Below are positions 44,219-54,895 of a stretch of DNA of 64,000 nt, in pieces. The notes beneath the pieces were generated by a model that saw nothing but the letters and a program-made list of their open reading frames with translations, had not been told where the DNA came from and ran no database searches. Position 1 is the first letter of the stretch. Every line of letters begins with the position of its first letter. The stretch is from NCBI GenBank assembly GCA_002890675.1, contig PEFW01000006.1:16617-80616 (forward strand), written 5' to 3'. A program made the position numbers and the translations under genes. The stretch comes from Candidatus Methylaffinis lahnbergensis. Lineage in GTDB: Bacteria > Pseudomonadota > Alphaproteobacteria > Rhizobiales > Beijerinckiaceae.

Positions 44219-45388
44219 TTGGATCAACGATATGTGCGTCATGATATGGAGCAAGAGTCCGCGAGCGGCTTGAGTGGACTTGCGCACGAGGCCAAGCCGG
44301 CCGCGCAGACCCCCACGCAGGATGGCGCGCAAATCCACGAAAGCCATGCAGCGCGAGTGCGCCGCGGCTCGATCTGGCAATTGCTCGCTATAGCTTTGAG
44401 CCTCGCGATCGCGGCTTTTTCGATCTACGTTCTTGGCCGCGTGGTTTCGGCGATTAGTCTGAGTGCTTTGCGCCAGGCAATCGCGGCGACCAGCGCCGAG
44501 CAGATTGCGACGGCGGCGCTTTTGACCGTCGTGTCCTTCCTTGCCCTGACTGGCTATGACGGGCTCGCGCTGCGCCAGCTCAACGCCCACGTTCGCTATA
44601 AGACGACGGCGCTGGCCTCGTTCACGAGCTATGCGATTTCCTTCACGCTGGGGTTCCCTTTGATTACCGCGGGCACGGTTCGCTATTGGATCTATTCGCA
44701 AGCGGGCTTGACGGCGAGTAAAGTCGCGAGCCTCACCGCGATCGCTGGCGTGACGTTCTGGTTCGGCATGGTTATTGTGATTGGCGCGGGGCTTGCGTTT
44801 CACGCCAGCGCGATCAGCGCGATCAATCATCTCTATCCTTTGATCAACGCGCTGATCGGGGTTTCCGTGCTGGGCGCGGTCCTCGCCTATCTGGTCTGGG
44901 TGACGATTCGCCACCGGATTGTCACCATCAAAGGTTTCCAGCTGGAATTGCCGGGACTTGGCTTGTCGCTCGGCCAAATCGCCCTCGGCGTCATCGATCA
45001 ATGCGCGGCAGCAGGTGCTCTATATGTTTTGCTTCCGAGCCACGCTGAAATGGATTTTTTCACCTTCGCCGCGACCTACGTCTTCGCCTGCATTCTCGGG
45101 GTTTTGAGCAATGCGCCGGGCGGGATTGGTGTTTTCGAGGCGACGATGCTGAAAGCGGTTCCGGTAGCCTCGGAAGAAGCGCTGCTCGCTTCGCTGGTGC
45201 TGTTCCGGGTCATCTATTACCTCGTGCCTTTCCTGTTCGCGCTCGCTTTCCTCGGCGCCCACGAGGGTTTTCACCGCTGGAACGGGTTGCGCGAGGCCAT
45301 GCGCGGCAGCGAGGAAGAAATGGTCTTGGAGGATGAGATCAACCCTCTTCGCCGTTGGTACCGGGACACCTGGCGGTTGCGACGATGA
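44219..45388 (+). CDS. Lysylphosphatidylglycerol flippase/synthase-type membrane protein (YbhN/UPF0104 family)
   Basis: 389 residues with eight or nine helices and family marks TGYDGLALRQLNAHVRYKTTALASF, GFPLITAGTVRYWIYSQAGLTASK and NAPGGIGVFEATML. This is the membrane half of MprF-type proteins; the cytoplasmic synthase domain is absent, so it should be a flippase-like transporter of unknown lipid. TTG 44219 has AGGGA upstream, ATG 44246 is the alternative. Confidence 0.87.
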   Translation: MDQRYVRHDMEQESASGLSGLAHEAKPAAQTPTQDGAQIHESHAARVRRGSIWQLLAIALSLAIAAFSIYVLGRVVSAISLSALRQAIAATSAEQIATAALLTVVSFLALTGYDGLALRQLNAHVRYKTTALASFTSYAISFTLGFPLITAGTVRYWIYSQAGLTASKVASLTAIAGVTFWFGMVIVIGAGLAFHASAISAINHLYPLINALIGVSVLGAVLAYLVWVTIRHRIVTIKGFQLELPGLGLSLGQIALGVIDQCAAAGALYVLLPSHAEMDFFTFAATYVFACILGVLSNAPGGIGVFEATMLKAVPVASEEALLASLVLFRVIYYLVPFLFALAFLGAHEGFHRWNGLREAMRGSEEEMVLEDEINPLRRWYRDTWRLRR

Positions 45389-45688
45389 GTCTGGCTTTAG
45401 GCTTTCCGATGGCCTCCCGGTCCCTCCGGCGTAGACGGTGACGCCGAAGCCAACAAGACGAGGAAATATTCTCGCGGCCGTTCGCTAAATGGAGCACGGT
45501 GCGATCCGAACGGACTCCATTTGATTTACCGAAGCGGCCCGAAGCGCGACAAGCAAGCCGGACAATACGGCAATGGAAGAGCGTCGCTTGGCGCTTGCCC
45601 GCCCGGCGGCGCGGAATCGATTTGAAACTTGATATCAGCGCGTACTCGTGTAAGGCGTCCCCGCGGCGCCCTATTTTACGGGGGCTTC

Positions 45689-46747
45689 ATGGAAAAGGAC
45701 CGGAAGGCGCGAGACCGCCTGATCATGGGCCGTCTCATCGACGCGTTGCCCGAGGCGGTGATCGTCATTGGCGCGGCGGAGCGCGTGGTCGCGGTCAACG
45801 CGCCGGCACGGATCTTGTTTCCGGCGTTGCGGCCGGACGATCTGCTGGCGCGCGGTCTGCGGGCGCCGGATGTCCTTGACGCGGTGAAAAGGGTCCGCGC
45901 CTCTGGCGCTCCGGAAAGGGTGACGTGGCTCGAACGGGTGCCGGTCGAAAGATTTTTCGAACTGAATGCCGCTCCGATGGAGGGGCCGGAATTCGAGCCT
46001 GCGATGATCTTGACATTGCGCGATTTGAGCGAGGCGCGCCGCGTCGAACGCATGCGTGTCGACTTTGTCGCCAACGCCAGCCACGAATTGCGGACGCCAC
46101 TCGCCTCCCTGCTCGGATTTGTGGAGACGCTCCAGGGGCCCGCGCGCGAGGACAAGGAAGCGAGGATACGGTTTCTTTCGATCATGCGCGAACAGGCGCG
46201 AAGGATGGCGCGGCTCGTCGACGATCTTTTATCGTTGTCGCGGATCGAACAGAATTTGCATCTGCGGCCGCGGGCGCCGGTGGATATTGTGGCGATCGTC
46301 CGCCATATCGCCGATACGCTGGCGCCCATGGCCGACGATAACGGTGTCGTCCTGAAGCTCGACGTTCCGGCAACGACGCTCGTCACGGGTGACCGCGACG
46401 AACTCTTGCGGTTGGCCGAAAACCTCGTCGAAAACGCCATTAAATATGGTGCCTCGGACTCGCGAAGCGTCAACCGGCAGGTCGAGATTACCCTTGCGGC
46501 CGAGACGCACCAATGTGTTTTGATCGTCCGCGACCATGGCCCTGGGATCGCGGCGGAACATTTGCCGCGGTTGACCGAACGGTTTTACCGGGTCGATGCC
46601 GGCGAGAGCCGGGCCAAGGGCGGCACGGGGCTTGGTCTTGCCATCGTGAAACATATCGTCGCGCGCCATTGCGGCCGGCTCGGTATCGAATCGAAGCTAG
46701 GTGAGGGGGCGACGTTCCGCGTGGTTCTTCCCTTGCACGGAAGCTGA
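45689..46747 (+). CDS. phoR: Phosphate regulon sensor histidine kinase PhoR, soluble form
   Basis: 352 residues from ATG 45689. PAS domain (about residues 15-120, LPEAVIVIGAAERVVAVNAPA), phosphoacceptor FVANASHELRTPLASLLGF, ATPase boxes NLVENAIKYG, VRDHGPGI and GGTGLGLAIVKH. The membrane helices that usually begin PhoR are missing, and the upstream DNA does not encode them in any frame I can see. Directly upstream of pstS. It should phosphorylate PhoB when phosphate is scarce, under control of Pst and PhoU. Confidence 0.9.
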   Translation: MEKDRKARDRLIMGRLIDALPEAVIVIGAAERVVAVNAPARILFPALRPDDLLARGLRAPDVLDAVKRVRASGAPERVTWLERVPVERFFELNAAPMEGPEFEPAMILTLRDLSEARRVERMRVDFVANASHELRTPLASLLGFVETLQGPAREDKEARIRFLSIMREQARRMARLVDDLLSLSRIEQNLHLRPRAPVDIVAIVRHIADTLAPMADDNGVVLKLDVPATTLVTGDRDELLRLAENLVENAIKYGASDSRSVNRQVEITLAAETHQCVLIVRDHGPGIAAEHLPRLTERFYRVDAGESRAKGGTGLGLAIVKHIVARHCGRLGIESKLGEGATFRVVLPLHGS

Positions 46748-46761
46748 ACCGGAATCCCGCC

Positions 46762-46779
46762 CTGTCATCAAGATGTCAA
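46762..46779 (+). promoter_or_regulatory. PHO box upstream of pstS
   Basis: CTGTCAT-CAAG-ATGTCAA matches the two 7-base direct repeats of the PhoB site with the usual 4-base spacer; a third half-site-like TTTCAT follows one turn later. It lies about 175 bases before the pstS ATG, just after phoR. Confidence 0.85.
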
Positions 46780-46954
46780 ACAGGTTTCATATTGGCCTCA
46801 CGGGCGCCCTTTAGTTTGCGCGCGGAGGCAGGGGGCAAACCGGCCCCTTCCTTCTGACGCCGCATCGGACCGATGCGCTTTCGAACCGTCGTTCGGCCGC
46901 CGCCATCCAATAATTGGCTGCCGATACAAACGCCAGGCAATGAGAGGCAACAAA

Positions 46955-47998
46955 ATGATCGTTACCTTCCTGCGAACGTCCCTTGCCGCCGCCATAAGCT
47001 TGGCGGCTTTTGTTCCGGCCGACGCCGTCGATATTTCGGGCGCCGGGGCCACCTTTCCCTATCCGATCTATGCGAAATGGGCGGATACGTACAAAAAGGA
47101 AACCGGCAACGGCCTCAATTACCAATCGATCGGCTCCGGCGGCGGCATCAAACAGATCAAGGCCAAAACCGTGACCTTCGGCGCCTCCGACATGCCGCTC
47201 AAGCCCGAAGACCTTAAGGAGGCGGGTCTGATTCAGTTTCCGACGGTGACCGGCGGCGACGTGCCGGTCGTCAATCTCGAAGGAATTGCGCCCGGCGAAT
47301 TGGTGCTCGACGGCCCGGCGCTCGCCAAGATTTTTCTCGGCGAAATTAAAACGTGGGACGATCCCGCCATCAAGAAATTGAACCCGAAAGCCAAATTGCC
47401 GTCGCAGGCGATCGTGGTTGTTCACCGTTCCGATGGCTCCGGGACGACGTTTATCTGGACCGATTACCTTTCCAAGGTGAGCCCCGATTGGAAGTCCAAG
47501 GTCGGCGCCAATACCGCCGTTGAATGGCCGGCTGGCATCGGCGCCAAGGGCAACGAAGGCGTCGCCAATAACGTCCTTCAGACGAAAGGCGCGATCGGTT
47601 ACGTCGAATATGCCTATGCCAAGCAGAACAAGATGACATTTGCCGATGTGATCAACAAGGACGGCAAACGCGTGGCCCCCGACGCGGCAAGCTTCCAAGC
47701 GGCGGCGGCCAATGCCGATTGGGCAAATGCGCCAGGCTTTTATCAAATCCTCACCGACCAGCCCGGCGCTAAGTCGTGGCCGATCGCGGGCGCCACTTTC
47801 ATCCTGATGCACGCAACGCCGGAGGACCCCGCCGCCGCGTCCGAAGCCTTGAAATTTTTCAGCTGGGCCTATGAAAAGGGCGGTAAGCAGGCCGAGGAAC
47901 TCGATTATGTGCCGCTGCCGGGCGCGGTCGTGGCTTTGATCAAGAAGACCTGGGCCGCCCAAATGAAGGGCGCGGATGGCAAGCCGCTTTTGCACTGA
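46955..47998 (+). CDS. pstS: Phosphate ABC transporter substrate-binding protein
   Basis: 347 residues from ATG 46955 with GAGAGG upstream. Signal peptide ending PADA, then the phosphate-binding blocks [35 protein letters not shown] and [16 protein letters not shown]. High-affinity phosphate capture in the periplasm. First gene of the Pst operon under the PHO box. Confidence 0.97.
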   Translation: MIVTFLRTSLAAAISLAAFVPADAVDISGAGATFPYPIYAKWADTYKKETGNGLNYQSIGSGGGIKQIKAKTVTFGASDMPLKPEDLKEAGLIQFPTVTGGDVPVVNLEGIAPGELVLDGPALAKIFLGEIKTWDDPAIKKLNPKAKLPSQAIVVVHRSDGSGTTFIWTDYLSKVSPDWKSKVGANTAVEWPAGIGAKGNEGVANNVLQTKGAIGYVEYAYAKQNKMTFADVINKDGKRVAPDAASFQAAAANADWANAPGFYQILTDQPGAKSWPIAGATFILMHATPEDPAAASEALKFFSWAYEKGGKQAEELDYVPLPGAVVALIKKTWAAQMKGADGKPLLH

Positions 47999-48137
47999 AT
48001 CTTGGATAAGGGAGGGGCTGCCGTCCTTCTTTCCACTCCCGGCCGTTCGTATCTGCGAATGGCCGGACCACTGGCTGCGCGGGGCCCAGCTGGCGGGTCT
48101 GGCTGATGCACCATGCAAAACGACAGAGAAAAACGCC

Positions 48138-49133
48138 GTGGCCAACAATTTGGCGATTGATAACGCCGGACGGGAATCGGCCGAGGCCCGGCTGGCCAAC
48201 GCTCTCGTTGGTTTCAAGCTTCGCGACAATGCGTTTCGCCTTCTGACCCAGACCGCGGCTTGGACGGTTCTGATCCTCCTTGGGGGGGTCATCGCCTCGC
48301 TGATCGTCGGCTCCATGCCGGCCATCAGGGCGTTCGGCCTAAACTTTCTTTCGACTGAGGCGTGGAATCCCGTCACCGAGAAGTTCGGCGCGATGGCGCC
48401 GGTCTATGGCACGATCGTTACCTCGCTCATCGCCATGGCGATCGCGGTGCCGGTCGGGCTCGGCATCGCGATTTTCCTGACCGAACTTTGCCCCTATGCG
48501 CTGCGCCGGCCGATCGGAATCGCGATCGAGCTTCTGGCCGGGATTCCCTCGATCATTTACGGAATCTGGGGCCTTTTCGTGCTCGCGCCCTTCCTGCAGG
48601 AGCATGTCCAGCCGGGCCTCATCTCCGCTTTCGCCAATGTGCCGGTTCTCTCGGGGCTTTTCGCGGGGCCGCCCTATGGCATTGGAGTGCTGACCGCTGG
48701 GGTCATCCTCGCGATCATGGTGCTTCCTATCGTCAGCGCGATCTCCCGCGATGTCTTCGAAACCGTTCCCGCCGTCCTGAAGGAATCTGCCTATGCCGTC
48801 GGCTGCACGACCTGGGAAGTGGTTCGGTCGGTCGTGATCCCCTACACGAGCGTGGGCATTATCGGCGGCGTCATGCTGGGCCTCGGCCGGGCGCTCGGCG
48901 AGACCATGGCGGTGACTTTTGTTATTGGCAACGCGCACAGAATTGCGCCTTCGCTGCTGGCACCGGGCACGACCATCTCAGCAACGATCGCCAATGAATT
49001 CACCGAAGCGGTCGGCGATCTTTACACCTCCGCGCTGATCGCACTCGGCCTGATCCTTTTCGTCATCACCTTTTTTATTCTCGCGATCTCGCGATATTTG
49101 CTGATGCGGCTGCACCAGCGGGAGGGATTATAG
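48138..49133 (+). CDS. pstC: Phosphate ABC transporter permease PstC
   Basis: 331 residues. The best start is GTG 48138; the frame is open to 47976 but overlaps pstS and lacks homology. Six helices, with the permease loop AYAVGCTTWEVVRSVVIPYT and the LGRALGETMAVTFVIGN segment. About 140 bases after pstS. Confidence 0.94.
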   Translation: MANNLAIDNAGRESAEARLANALVGFKLRDNAFRLLTQTAAWTVLILLGGVIASLIVGSMPAIRAFGLNFLSTEAWNPVTEKFGAMAPVYGTIVTSLIAMAIAVPVGLGIAIFLTELCPYALRRPIGIAIELLAGIPSIIYGIWGLFVLAPFLQEHVQPGLISAFANVPVLSGLFAGPPYGIGVLTAGVILAIMVLPIVSAISRDVFETVPAVLKESAYAVGCTTWEVVRSVVIPYTSVGIIGGVMLGLGRALGETMAVTFVIGNAHRIAPSLLAPGTTISATIANEFTEAVGDLYTSALIALGLILFVITFFILAISRYLLMRLHQREGL

Positions 49134-49136
49134 GCC

Positions 49137-49976
49137 ATGGCCATCTATGACACACGCCGCCGCCGAAGCAAGTTCTATATCGGTCTTTGTTACGCCTGCG
49201 TGGCCACTGGCCTCGGCTGGCTGGCGCTCATCCTCGGCACGCTCTTGTTCGAAGGTTTTCGCGGTCTTTCACCCGCTGTCTTCACCCAAATGACGCCGCC
49301 GCCGGGCTCCGAGGGCGGATTGAAGAACGCCATCGTCGGCAGCCTGATCATGACTTTTCTCGGCGTGGCCATCGGCACCCCGCTAGGAATGCTGGCTGGC
49401 ACTTACATGGCCGAATACGGCCGCCATTCCAAGCTCACGTTAGTCGTGCGGTTCATCAACGATATTTTGCTCAGCGCGCCTTCGATCGTGATCGGTCTGT
49501 TTATCTACGAGGTCATGGTCGTGAAAATGGGCCATTTCTCCGCCCTCGCCGGGTCCGTGGCGCTTGCCGTCATCGTCGTCCCGGTTGTCGTGCGCACGAC
49601 CGAGGACATGCTGCTTCTGGTGCCCGATACCTTGCGTGAAGCGGCGAGGGCGCTCGGCCTGCCCCGTTCGATTGTCATCGGCAAGGTCGCCTATCGCGCC
49701 GCTCGTGCCGGGCTTATCACAGGAGTCCTTCTCGCCATCGCCCGCATCAGCGGCGAAACCGCGCCCCTGCTCTTTACCTCGCTCAACAATCAGTTCTTCA
49801 GCACGAATTTGAACGCGCCCATGGCGAGCCTGCCCGCCGTCATTTTCCAGTTCGCGCTTAGTCCCTACAAGGAATGGCAGCAGCTTGCTTGGACTGGAGC
49901 CCTCCTTATAACCTTGGCCGTTCTTGTGCTTTCCGTTGCCGCGCGCATGCTCCAAGTGGGGAGGCCCGGGAAATGA
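49137..49976 (+). CDS. pstA: Phosphate ABC transporter permease PstA
   Basis: 279 residues, six helices. Family marks: [42 protein letters not shown] (the ABC-coupling loop) and [20 protein letters not shown]. Starts three bases after pstC and overlaps pstB by four bases (ATGA). Confidence 0.96.
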   Translation: MAIYDTRRRRSKFYIGLCYACVATGLGWLALILGTLLFEGFRGLSPAVFTQMTPPPGSEGGLKNAIVGSLIMTFLGVAIGTPLGMLAGTYMAEYGRHSKLTLVVRFINDILLSAPSIVIGLFIYEVMVVKMGHFSALAGSVALAVIVVPVVVRTTEDMLLLVPDTLREAARALGLPRSIVIGKVAYRAARAGLITGVLLAIARISGETAPLLFTSLNNQFFSTNLNAPMASLPAVIFQFALSPYKEWQQLAWTGALLITLAVLVLSVAARMLQVGRPGK

Positions 49977-50869
49977 CCACAACGAGCAACCAGCAGGACG
50001 ATGCAAATGGGCACGCTGCGGAGAATCCCGCAACAGCAGTGCAGGCCACGGATCATGTGCAAAGCCAATCCGCGGAGAAACCTATACTGCAGGCCGTGAT
50101 CCAGCCTGCGCCTCTCAAGCAGAAAGTCGCCGTTCGAGACCTCAATTTTTACTATGGCGATTCGCTCGCTTTGAAGAGCATCAGCCTTTCCCTTTACGCG
50201 CATAAGGCGACGGCCTTTATTGGGCCGTCCGGCTGCGGAAAATCGACGCTTCTGCGGGTGTTGAACCGGATGTACGATCTCTATCCCAATCAGAGGGCCG
50301 AAGGAGAAGTGATTCTCGACGGCGTGAATATCCTGCGGCCAGAGCAGGACCTCAATCTTTTGCGCGCCCGGGTCGGCATGGTGTTTCAAAAACCGACTCC
50401 TTTTCCGATGTCGATCCACGACAATGTCGCGTTTGGCATCAAACTCTACCAAAAGCTCCCCAAGGCCGAGCTTCGCGATCGCGTCGAGGCCGCGTTGATT
50501 CAAGCCGCTCTTTGGGGCGAGGTGAAGGACAAATTGAATGCTTCGGGCCTGTCGCTTTCGGGCGGCCAGCAGCAGCGCCTTTGCATTGCCCGCACCGTTG
50601 CCCTCCAGCCGGAGGTTATTCTTTTGGACGAACCTTGCTCTGCGCTCGACCCTATTTCGACCGCGAAGATCGAGGAAACGATTGACGAACTGAAGGAAAA
50701 TTACACCATTGCGATTGTAACTCACAATATGCAGCAGGCGGCGCGCGTCTCGGAATATGCCGTGTTTATGTATCTTGGCGAACTCATCGAGTTTGGCGTC
50801 ACCGCGCAAATCTTCACTTCGCCGGAGAAGAAGCAAACACAAAATTATATTACCGGCCGTTTCGGCTGA
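49973..50869 (+). CDS. pstB: Phosphate ABC transporter ATP-binding protein
   Basis: 298 residues from the ATG that overlaps the pstA stop. Walker [10 protein letters not shown], the PstB-specific [19 protein letters not shown] signature LSGGQQQR, Walker [14 protein letters not shown] and His switch VTHNM. An N-terminal tail of about 45 polar residues is longer than usual. Confidence 0.97.
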   Translation: MTTTSNQQDDANGHAAENPATAVQATDHVQSQSAEKPILQAVIQPAPLKQKVAVRDLNFYYGDSLALKSISLSLYAHKATAFIGPSGCGKSTLLRVLNRMYDLYPNQRAEGEVILDGVNILRPEQDLNLLRARVGMVFQKPTPFPMSIHDNVAFGIKLYQKLPKAELRDRVEAALIQAALWGEVKDKLNASGLSLSGGQQQRLCIARTVALQPEVILLDEPCSALDPISTAKIEETIDELKENYTIAIVTHNMQQAARVSEYAVFMYLGELIEFGVTAQIFTSPEKKQTQNYITGRFG

Positions 50870-50895
50870 TCGTAGCGACAACGAGGAACAGGTTA

Positions 50896-51609
50896 ATGTC
50901 CGATCACATCGTCAAGGCATACGACCAGGAACTCGAAATCCTCGGCCGGAAAATCGCGGAAATGGGCGGCATAGCCGAAAAAATGCTGTCCGATGCCATG
51001 GATGCGCTGGTCGGTTTCGACACCAGGCTCGCCCAGATGACCGTTGAGAGCGACCCGCGCCTCGACCTGTTGCAGCGCGACATCGAGGAACAGGCGGTAC
51101 TGACCATCGCGCGCCGCCAGCCGATGGCGGTGGATCTCCGCGAGATCATCGCCACGATCCGCATTTCCGGCGATCTCGAACGGGTTGGGGACCTCGCCAA
51201 GAACATCGCCAAGCGCGCGATCAAGATCCACTCGGAGATGAACATACCGCGCGCCACCATCGGCTTGAGGTCGATGCATGAATCGGCGGCGATTCTTTTA
51301 AAGGACGTGCTCGATGCCTATGCCCAGCGCGATGCCGAGCGCGCGCGCGGTGTCTGGACCCATGATGCCGATCTCGACGCGCTCGAAGACTCGGTTTTCC
51401 GCGACCTCCTCACCTTTATGATGGAAGATCCTCGCAACATCTCGTTTTGCACGCATCTCCTATTCGTTTCGAAAAACATCGAGAGGATCGGCGACCACGC
51501 AACGAATATCGCCGAGACCGTGGTTTATGTGGTTACCGGTGAAACCCTGCCGATGGACCGGCCGAAGGGCCGGACCACCTTAACTGAGGCACCAACGACG
51601 GTGTTTTGA
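50896..51609 (+). CDS. phoU: Phosphate signalling protein PhoU
   Basis: 237 residues; two three-helix repeats with the metal-binding motifs ISGDLERVGDLAKNIAKRA and SKNIERIGDHATNIAETV. It links Pst occupancy to PhoR and limits phosphate uptake. 26 bases after pstB and overlapping or abutting phoB. Confidence 0.96.
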   Translation: MSDHIVKAYDQELEILGRKIAEMGGIAEKMLSDAMDALVGFDTRLAQMTVESDPRLDLLQRDIEEQAVLTIARRQPMAVDLREIIATIRISGDLERVGDLAKNIAKRAIKIHSEMNIPRATIGLRSMHESAAILLKDVLDAYAQRDAERARGVWTHDADLDALEDSVFRDLLTFMMEDPRNISFCTHLLFVSKNIERIGDHATNIAETVVYVVTGETLPMDRPKGRTTLTEAPTTVF

Positions 51610-51611
51610 TC

Positions 51612-52367
51612 ATGGCGAAAGACATCCAAGAAGTGAATGAAAGCCGCGCCAACCCGACGCGCGCGGCGGCGGCGCGCATTCTGGTTATCGAGGACGAAGC
51701 GGCGCTGAGCATGCTTCTTGCCTATAATCTCGAGGCGGAAGGCTTCACCGTGGACCGGGTCGAGCGCGGCGATGAAGCCGAAATCAGGCTCAGTGAAACG
51801 ATCCCAGACCTCGTCATCCTCGATTGGATGCTGCCCGGCGTCTCCGGACTTGAAATCTGCCGCCGGATGCGCGCGCGGGAGACGACAAGAAACCTGCCGT
51901 TGATCATGCTGACCGCGCGCGGCGAGGAAAGCGAGCGGGTGCGCGGGCTTGCCCTCGGGGCCGACGATTACGTGGTCAAACCGTTTTCGGTTCCCGAGCT
52001 CATGGCGCGCGTCCACGCGCTTTTGCGCCGCGCGCGGCCCGGCCGGTCAAGCGGCGTGCTTTCGGCGGGCGATCTCGATCTCGACCGGCAAAACTGGCGC
52101 GTCCGCCGCGCCGGCCGCGAGGTGCATATGGGGCCGACCGAGTTCCGCCTGCTCGACCATCTGATGGGAAAACCAGGCCGCGTATTTTCGCGCGCCCAAC
52201 TTCTCGACAGTGTTTGGGGGATTTCGGCGGAAATCGACGAGCGCACAGTCGACGTTCATATCGGCCGTTTGCGCAAGGCATTGTCGAAGGGGGCGGAAAA
52301 GGATCCGATCCGCACGGTGCGCGGCGCGGGCTATGCGTTCGACGAAACTTTTGACCTGATTAGTTGA
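51612..52367 (+). CDS. phoB: Phosphate regulon response regulator
   Basis: 251 residues. Receiver domain with phospho-aspartate in LVILDWMLPGVSGLE and lysine in ADDYVVKPF, followed by an OmpR-type winged helix (MGPTEFRLLDHLMGKPGRVFSRAQLL, RTVDVHIGRLRKAL, RTVRGAGYAF). An N-terminal extension of about 20 residues precedes the receiver. Last gene of the operon; binds the PHO box at 46762. Confidence 0.95.
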   Translation: MAKDIQEVNESRANPTRAAAARILVIEDEAALSMLLAYNLEAEGFTVDRVERGDEAEIRLSETIPDLVILDWMLPGVSGLEICRRMRARETTRNLPLIMLTARGEESERVRGLALGADDYVVKPFSVPELMARVHALLRRARPGRSSGVLSAGDLDLDRQNWRVRRAGREVHMGPTEFRLLDHLMGKPGRVFSRAQLLDSVWGISAEIDERTVDVHIGRLRKALSKGAEKDPIRTVRGAGYAFDETFDLIS

Positions 52368-52486
52368 GAACTTAGTGCTTTGAGCTGAGCTCCGACATTT
52401 GGGCGCGGTGAGCACTTTGGGAACCATTCGCTTGCACCTTAACTGGCCTCGCTTTTTCTGAATAGCCATCGCCGCTTCAAGTTGAA

Positions 52487-53980
52487 TTGTTCATCATCTC
52501 CTCCTACGTATTTTGTCGCCGCTGCCCGGACGCCGGCGGCGGACGACGACGGACTCGAGTTTTGCCTTCCTATCTCATTACCGCGCTGACCGTCGCTTGC
52601 GCCCTGTTCATGGAAAATCTCGACTCGACGGTCATCGCGACGTCATTGCCCGCGATCGCCAAGGATTTGCACGAAGACCCGATCTCCCTAAAACTCGCTC
52701 TCACCTCCTACCTCGTTTCGCTCGCGATCTTTATTCCGGCAAGCGGCTGGGCCGCCGACCGTTTTGGCGCGCGAACGATTTTCCGGGCCGCCATCCTTGT
52801 CTTCACCTTGGGCTCCATCTCATGCGGCATCGCGGGGACCTTGCTGGGACTTGTCTGCTCTCGGGTGATCCAAGGCCTCGGCGGCGCGATGATGGTGCCG
52901 GTCGGGCGGCTTTTGCTGTTGCGTTCCGTCGAACGCTCGGAACTCGTGAGCGCGCTCTCTTTTCTGACGGTCCCGGCGCTCCTCGGGCCGATGACTGGAC
53001 CACTGCTCGGCGGCTTCATCACCACCTATTTCCACTGGCGCTGGATTTTCTGGATCAACGTGCCGGTCGGCGCCATCGGCATCATCATTGCCACCTTGTT
53101 CCTCGATGATATCAAGGGCGAAGCCCTGCCTTTCGATGTGAGCGGCTTTCTTCTCTGTGGCCTCGGGCTTGCTTTTCTCTTGTTCGGGCTTGGCGGCGTG
53201 GGGCGCGGCCTCATACCCTGGCACGCCGCGATTGTTCTGGCGGCCTTCGGCATCCTTGCCTTGGCGGCCTATGTCCTGCACGCCCGTGGCGCTGTTTTTC
53301 CGCTGCTCGACCTCAAGCTTCTTTCCATCAAAACGTTTCGTGCAAGCGTGGTGGGAGGCTCGCTGTTCCGGATCGGGATCGGATCGATTCCTTTTCTGCT
53401 TCCGCTGATGTTGCAAACCGGTTTTGGCTTGAGCGCCTTTCAGTCTGGGTCGATCACTTTCATTGCCTCGGTGGGGGCGATGGCGATGAAGGCAACGGCG
53501 CCGCGCATTCTACGCCTTTTCGGCTTTCGCCGAGTGCTCGTTTTCAATGCCATGCTGAGCGCCGCTTTCCTCGGCTGCTATGGCTTCTTTACCCCCTCGA
53601 CGCCGGTTGCGGTCATGATGAGTTTGCTTCTTGCCGGCGGCTTCGTGCGATCGCTCGAATTCACCAGCCTCAACGCCATTGCCTATGCCGAAATCGATTC
53701 AGCCAAAATGAGCGCGGCCGTCAGTTTTGCATCGGTCGCCCAGCAATTGTCCTTGAGCCTTGGCGTCGCGGCCGGAGCAGGCGCCCTGCAAGGGTTCGCT
53801 CTGTTCAGCCCCGGGTTGGCCGTTCTCGCGCTCGAAAATTTCAAATGGGCGTTTGTCGTGATGGCGGCGGTCTCGTTGAGCGCGGCTTTCGCATTCTTTC
53901 GGCTGCCCGCGGACGCCGGGTCCGAACTCACGCGCCGCTCGGGGAAAGCCGTTGAAGAAATCTCGCCCGCGGGACAATAA
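52487..53980 (+). CDS. MFS transporter, DHA2/EmrB-QacA-like
   Basis: About 497 residues if begun at TTG 52487; no ATG precedes helix 1, and a TTG at 52562 is the other option. Fourteen helices are probable. Marks: FMENLDSTVIATSLPAIAKDL in helix 1, GWAADRFGARTIFRAAI loop, and LGPMTGPLLGGFITTYFHWRWIFWINVP, the motif C region of drug antiporters. A proton-driven exporter of unknown substrate. No regulator or fusion partner adjoins it. Confidence 0.9.
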   Translation: MFIISSYVFCRRCPDAGGGRRRTRVLPSYLITALTVACALFMENLDSTVIATSLPAIAKDLHEDPISLKLALTSYLVSLAIFIPASGWAADRFGARTIFRAAILVFTLGSISCGIAGTLLGLVCSRVIQGLGGAMMVPVGRLLLLRSVERSELVSALSFLTVPALLGPMTGPLLGGFITTYFHWRWIFWINVPVGAIGIIIATLFLDDIKGEALPFDVSGFLLCGLGLAFLLFGLGGVGRGLIPWHAAIVLAAFGILALAAYVLHARGAVFPLLDLKLLSIKTFRASVVGGSLFRIGIGSIPFLLPLMLQTGFGLSAFQSGSITFIASVGAMAMKATAPRILRLFGFRRVLVFNAMLSAAFLGCYGFFTPSTPVAVMMSLLLAGGFVRSLEFTSLNAIAYAEIDSAKMSAAVSFASVAQQLSLSLGVAAGAGALQGFALFSPGLAVLALENFKWAFVVMAAVSLSAAFAFFRLPADAGSELTRRSGKAVEEISPAGQ

Positions 53981-53992
53981 GCGAGCCTTCGC

Positions 53993-54700
53993 TCACTGCT
54001 TGCTTGCGCCCCTAAACCCCGTCGCAAGCACGTAAAGCTCGGCCGAATCGGCCCGGCTTGCGCGCGGCTTCACGTGGCGCACGGCCGCGAATTCGCTTTT
54101 GAGCCGCGCGAGTAGCGCTTGCTCGGTTCCGCCTTGATAAACCTTGGCGAGGAAGGCGCCCCCATCGGTCAAAATTTCGCAGGCGAAATCGGCCGCGAGC
54201 TCGACGAGGCCGGTGATCCGCAAATGATCGGTTTTCCTATGGCCGGTCGCATTCGCCGCCATGTCGGAGAGGACCACATCGGCCCTGCCGCCGAGCCAAT
54301 TCTTGAGCAGCAGCGGCGCGTCGCAGGCCATGAAATCCAGGACCTTGAATTCGGCGCCGGGCAGCGGCGCGATGGCGAGGAGATCGATGCCGATGACACT
54401 TCCCCGGCCTTGCTCGGCGTCAACCTTCCGCACGGCCACCTGCGACCACCCCCCCGGCGCGGCGCCGAGATCGACGATTCTTTGGCCGGGTTTCAGGAAA
54501 CGATAGCGCTCGTCAATCTCAAGCAGCTTATAGGCCGCGCGGGAACGAAATCCCTCTCGCTTGGCCCTTGCCACATAGGGATCGTTGAGCTGGCGCTCGA
54601 GCCACAAGGTCGAGGAAAGCGACCGCTTTCGCGCCGTTTTGACGCGGTTTTTAAGCGAGCGCCCGCCTTCGCGCCCGGAGGAAGATTTTGTTTCCGTCAC
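53993..54700 (-). CDS. rlmE: 23S rRNA (uridine-2'-O-) methyltransferase
   Basis: About 235 residues. The start is uncertain (GTG 54700 or TTG 54712; neither has a strong ribosome site). SAM-binding [16 protein letters not shown], and the K-D-K-E catalytic set in [29 protein letters not shown] and [11 protein letters not shown]. Methylates U2552 of 23S rRNA in the 50S subunit. In related genomes it follows ppx/gppA directly; here an islet of about 2.2 kb intervenes. Confidence 0.94.
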   Translation of the reverse strand: MTETKSSSGREGGRSLKNRVKTARKRSLSSTLWLERQLNDPYVARAKREGFRSRAAYKLLEIDERYRFLKPGQRIVDLGAAPGGWSQVAVRKVDAEQGRGSVIGIDLLAIAPLPGAEFKVLDFMACDAPLLLKNWLGGRADVVLSDMAANATGHRKTDHLRITGLVELAADFACEILTDGGAFLAKVYQGGTEQALLARLKSEFAAVRHVKPRASRADSAELYVLATGFRGASKQ

Positions 54701-54895
54701 GCCGAGACCCAAACCGAGGCGCGAAACGTCAGCCTTATAGCGCCGCCCGCCGCAAGTCCCGCAAAGTTTTGGTGGAGGGACAATTTAAAATTTCCAGTCG
54801 GACCTGTATTGCGCGGCCCCTTTTTTTGAAGCGGAGCCACCAGTGGATTGTGGGGCGCAGATTCGCATATGGAACTTGTCGCTTTCGCCAGAGGC

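Noticed and set aside
46811..48376. 521-residue open frame on the minus strand
   Set aside because: It lies wholly opposite pstS and the pstC leader, has no family features, and mirrors GC-rich codon structure.
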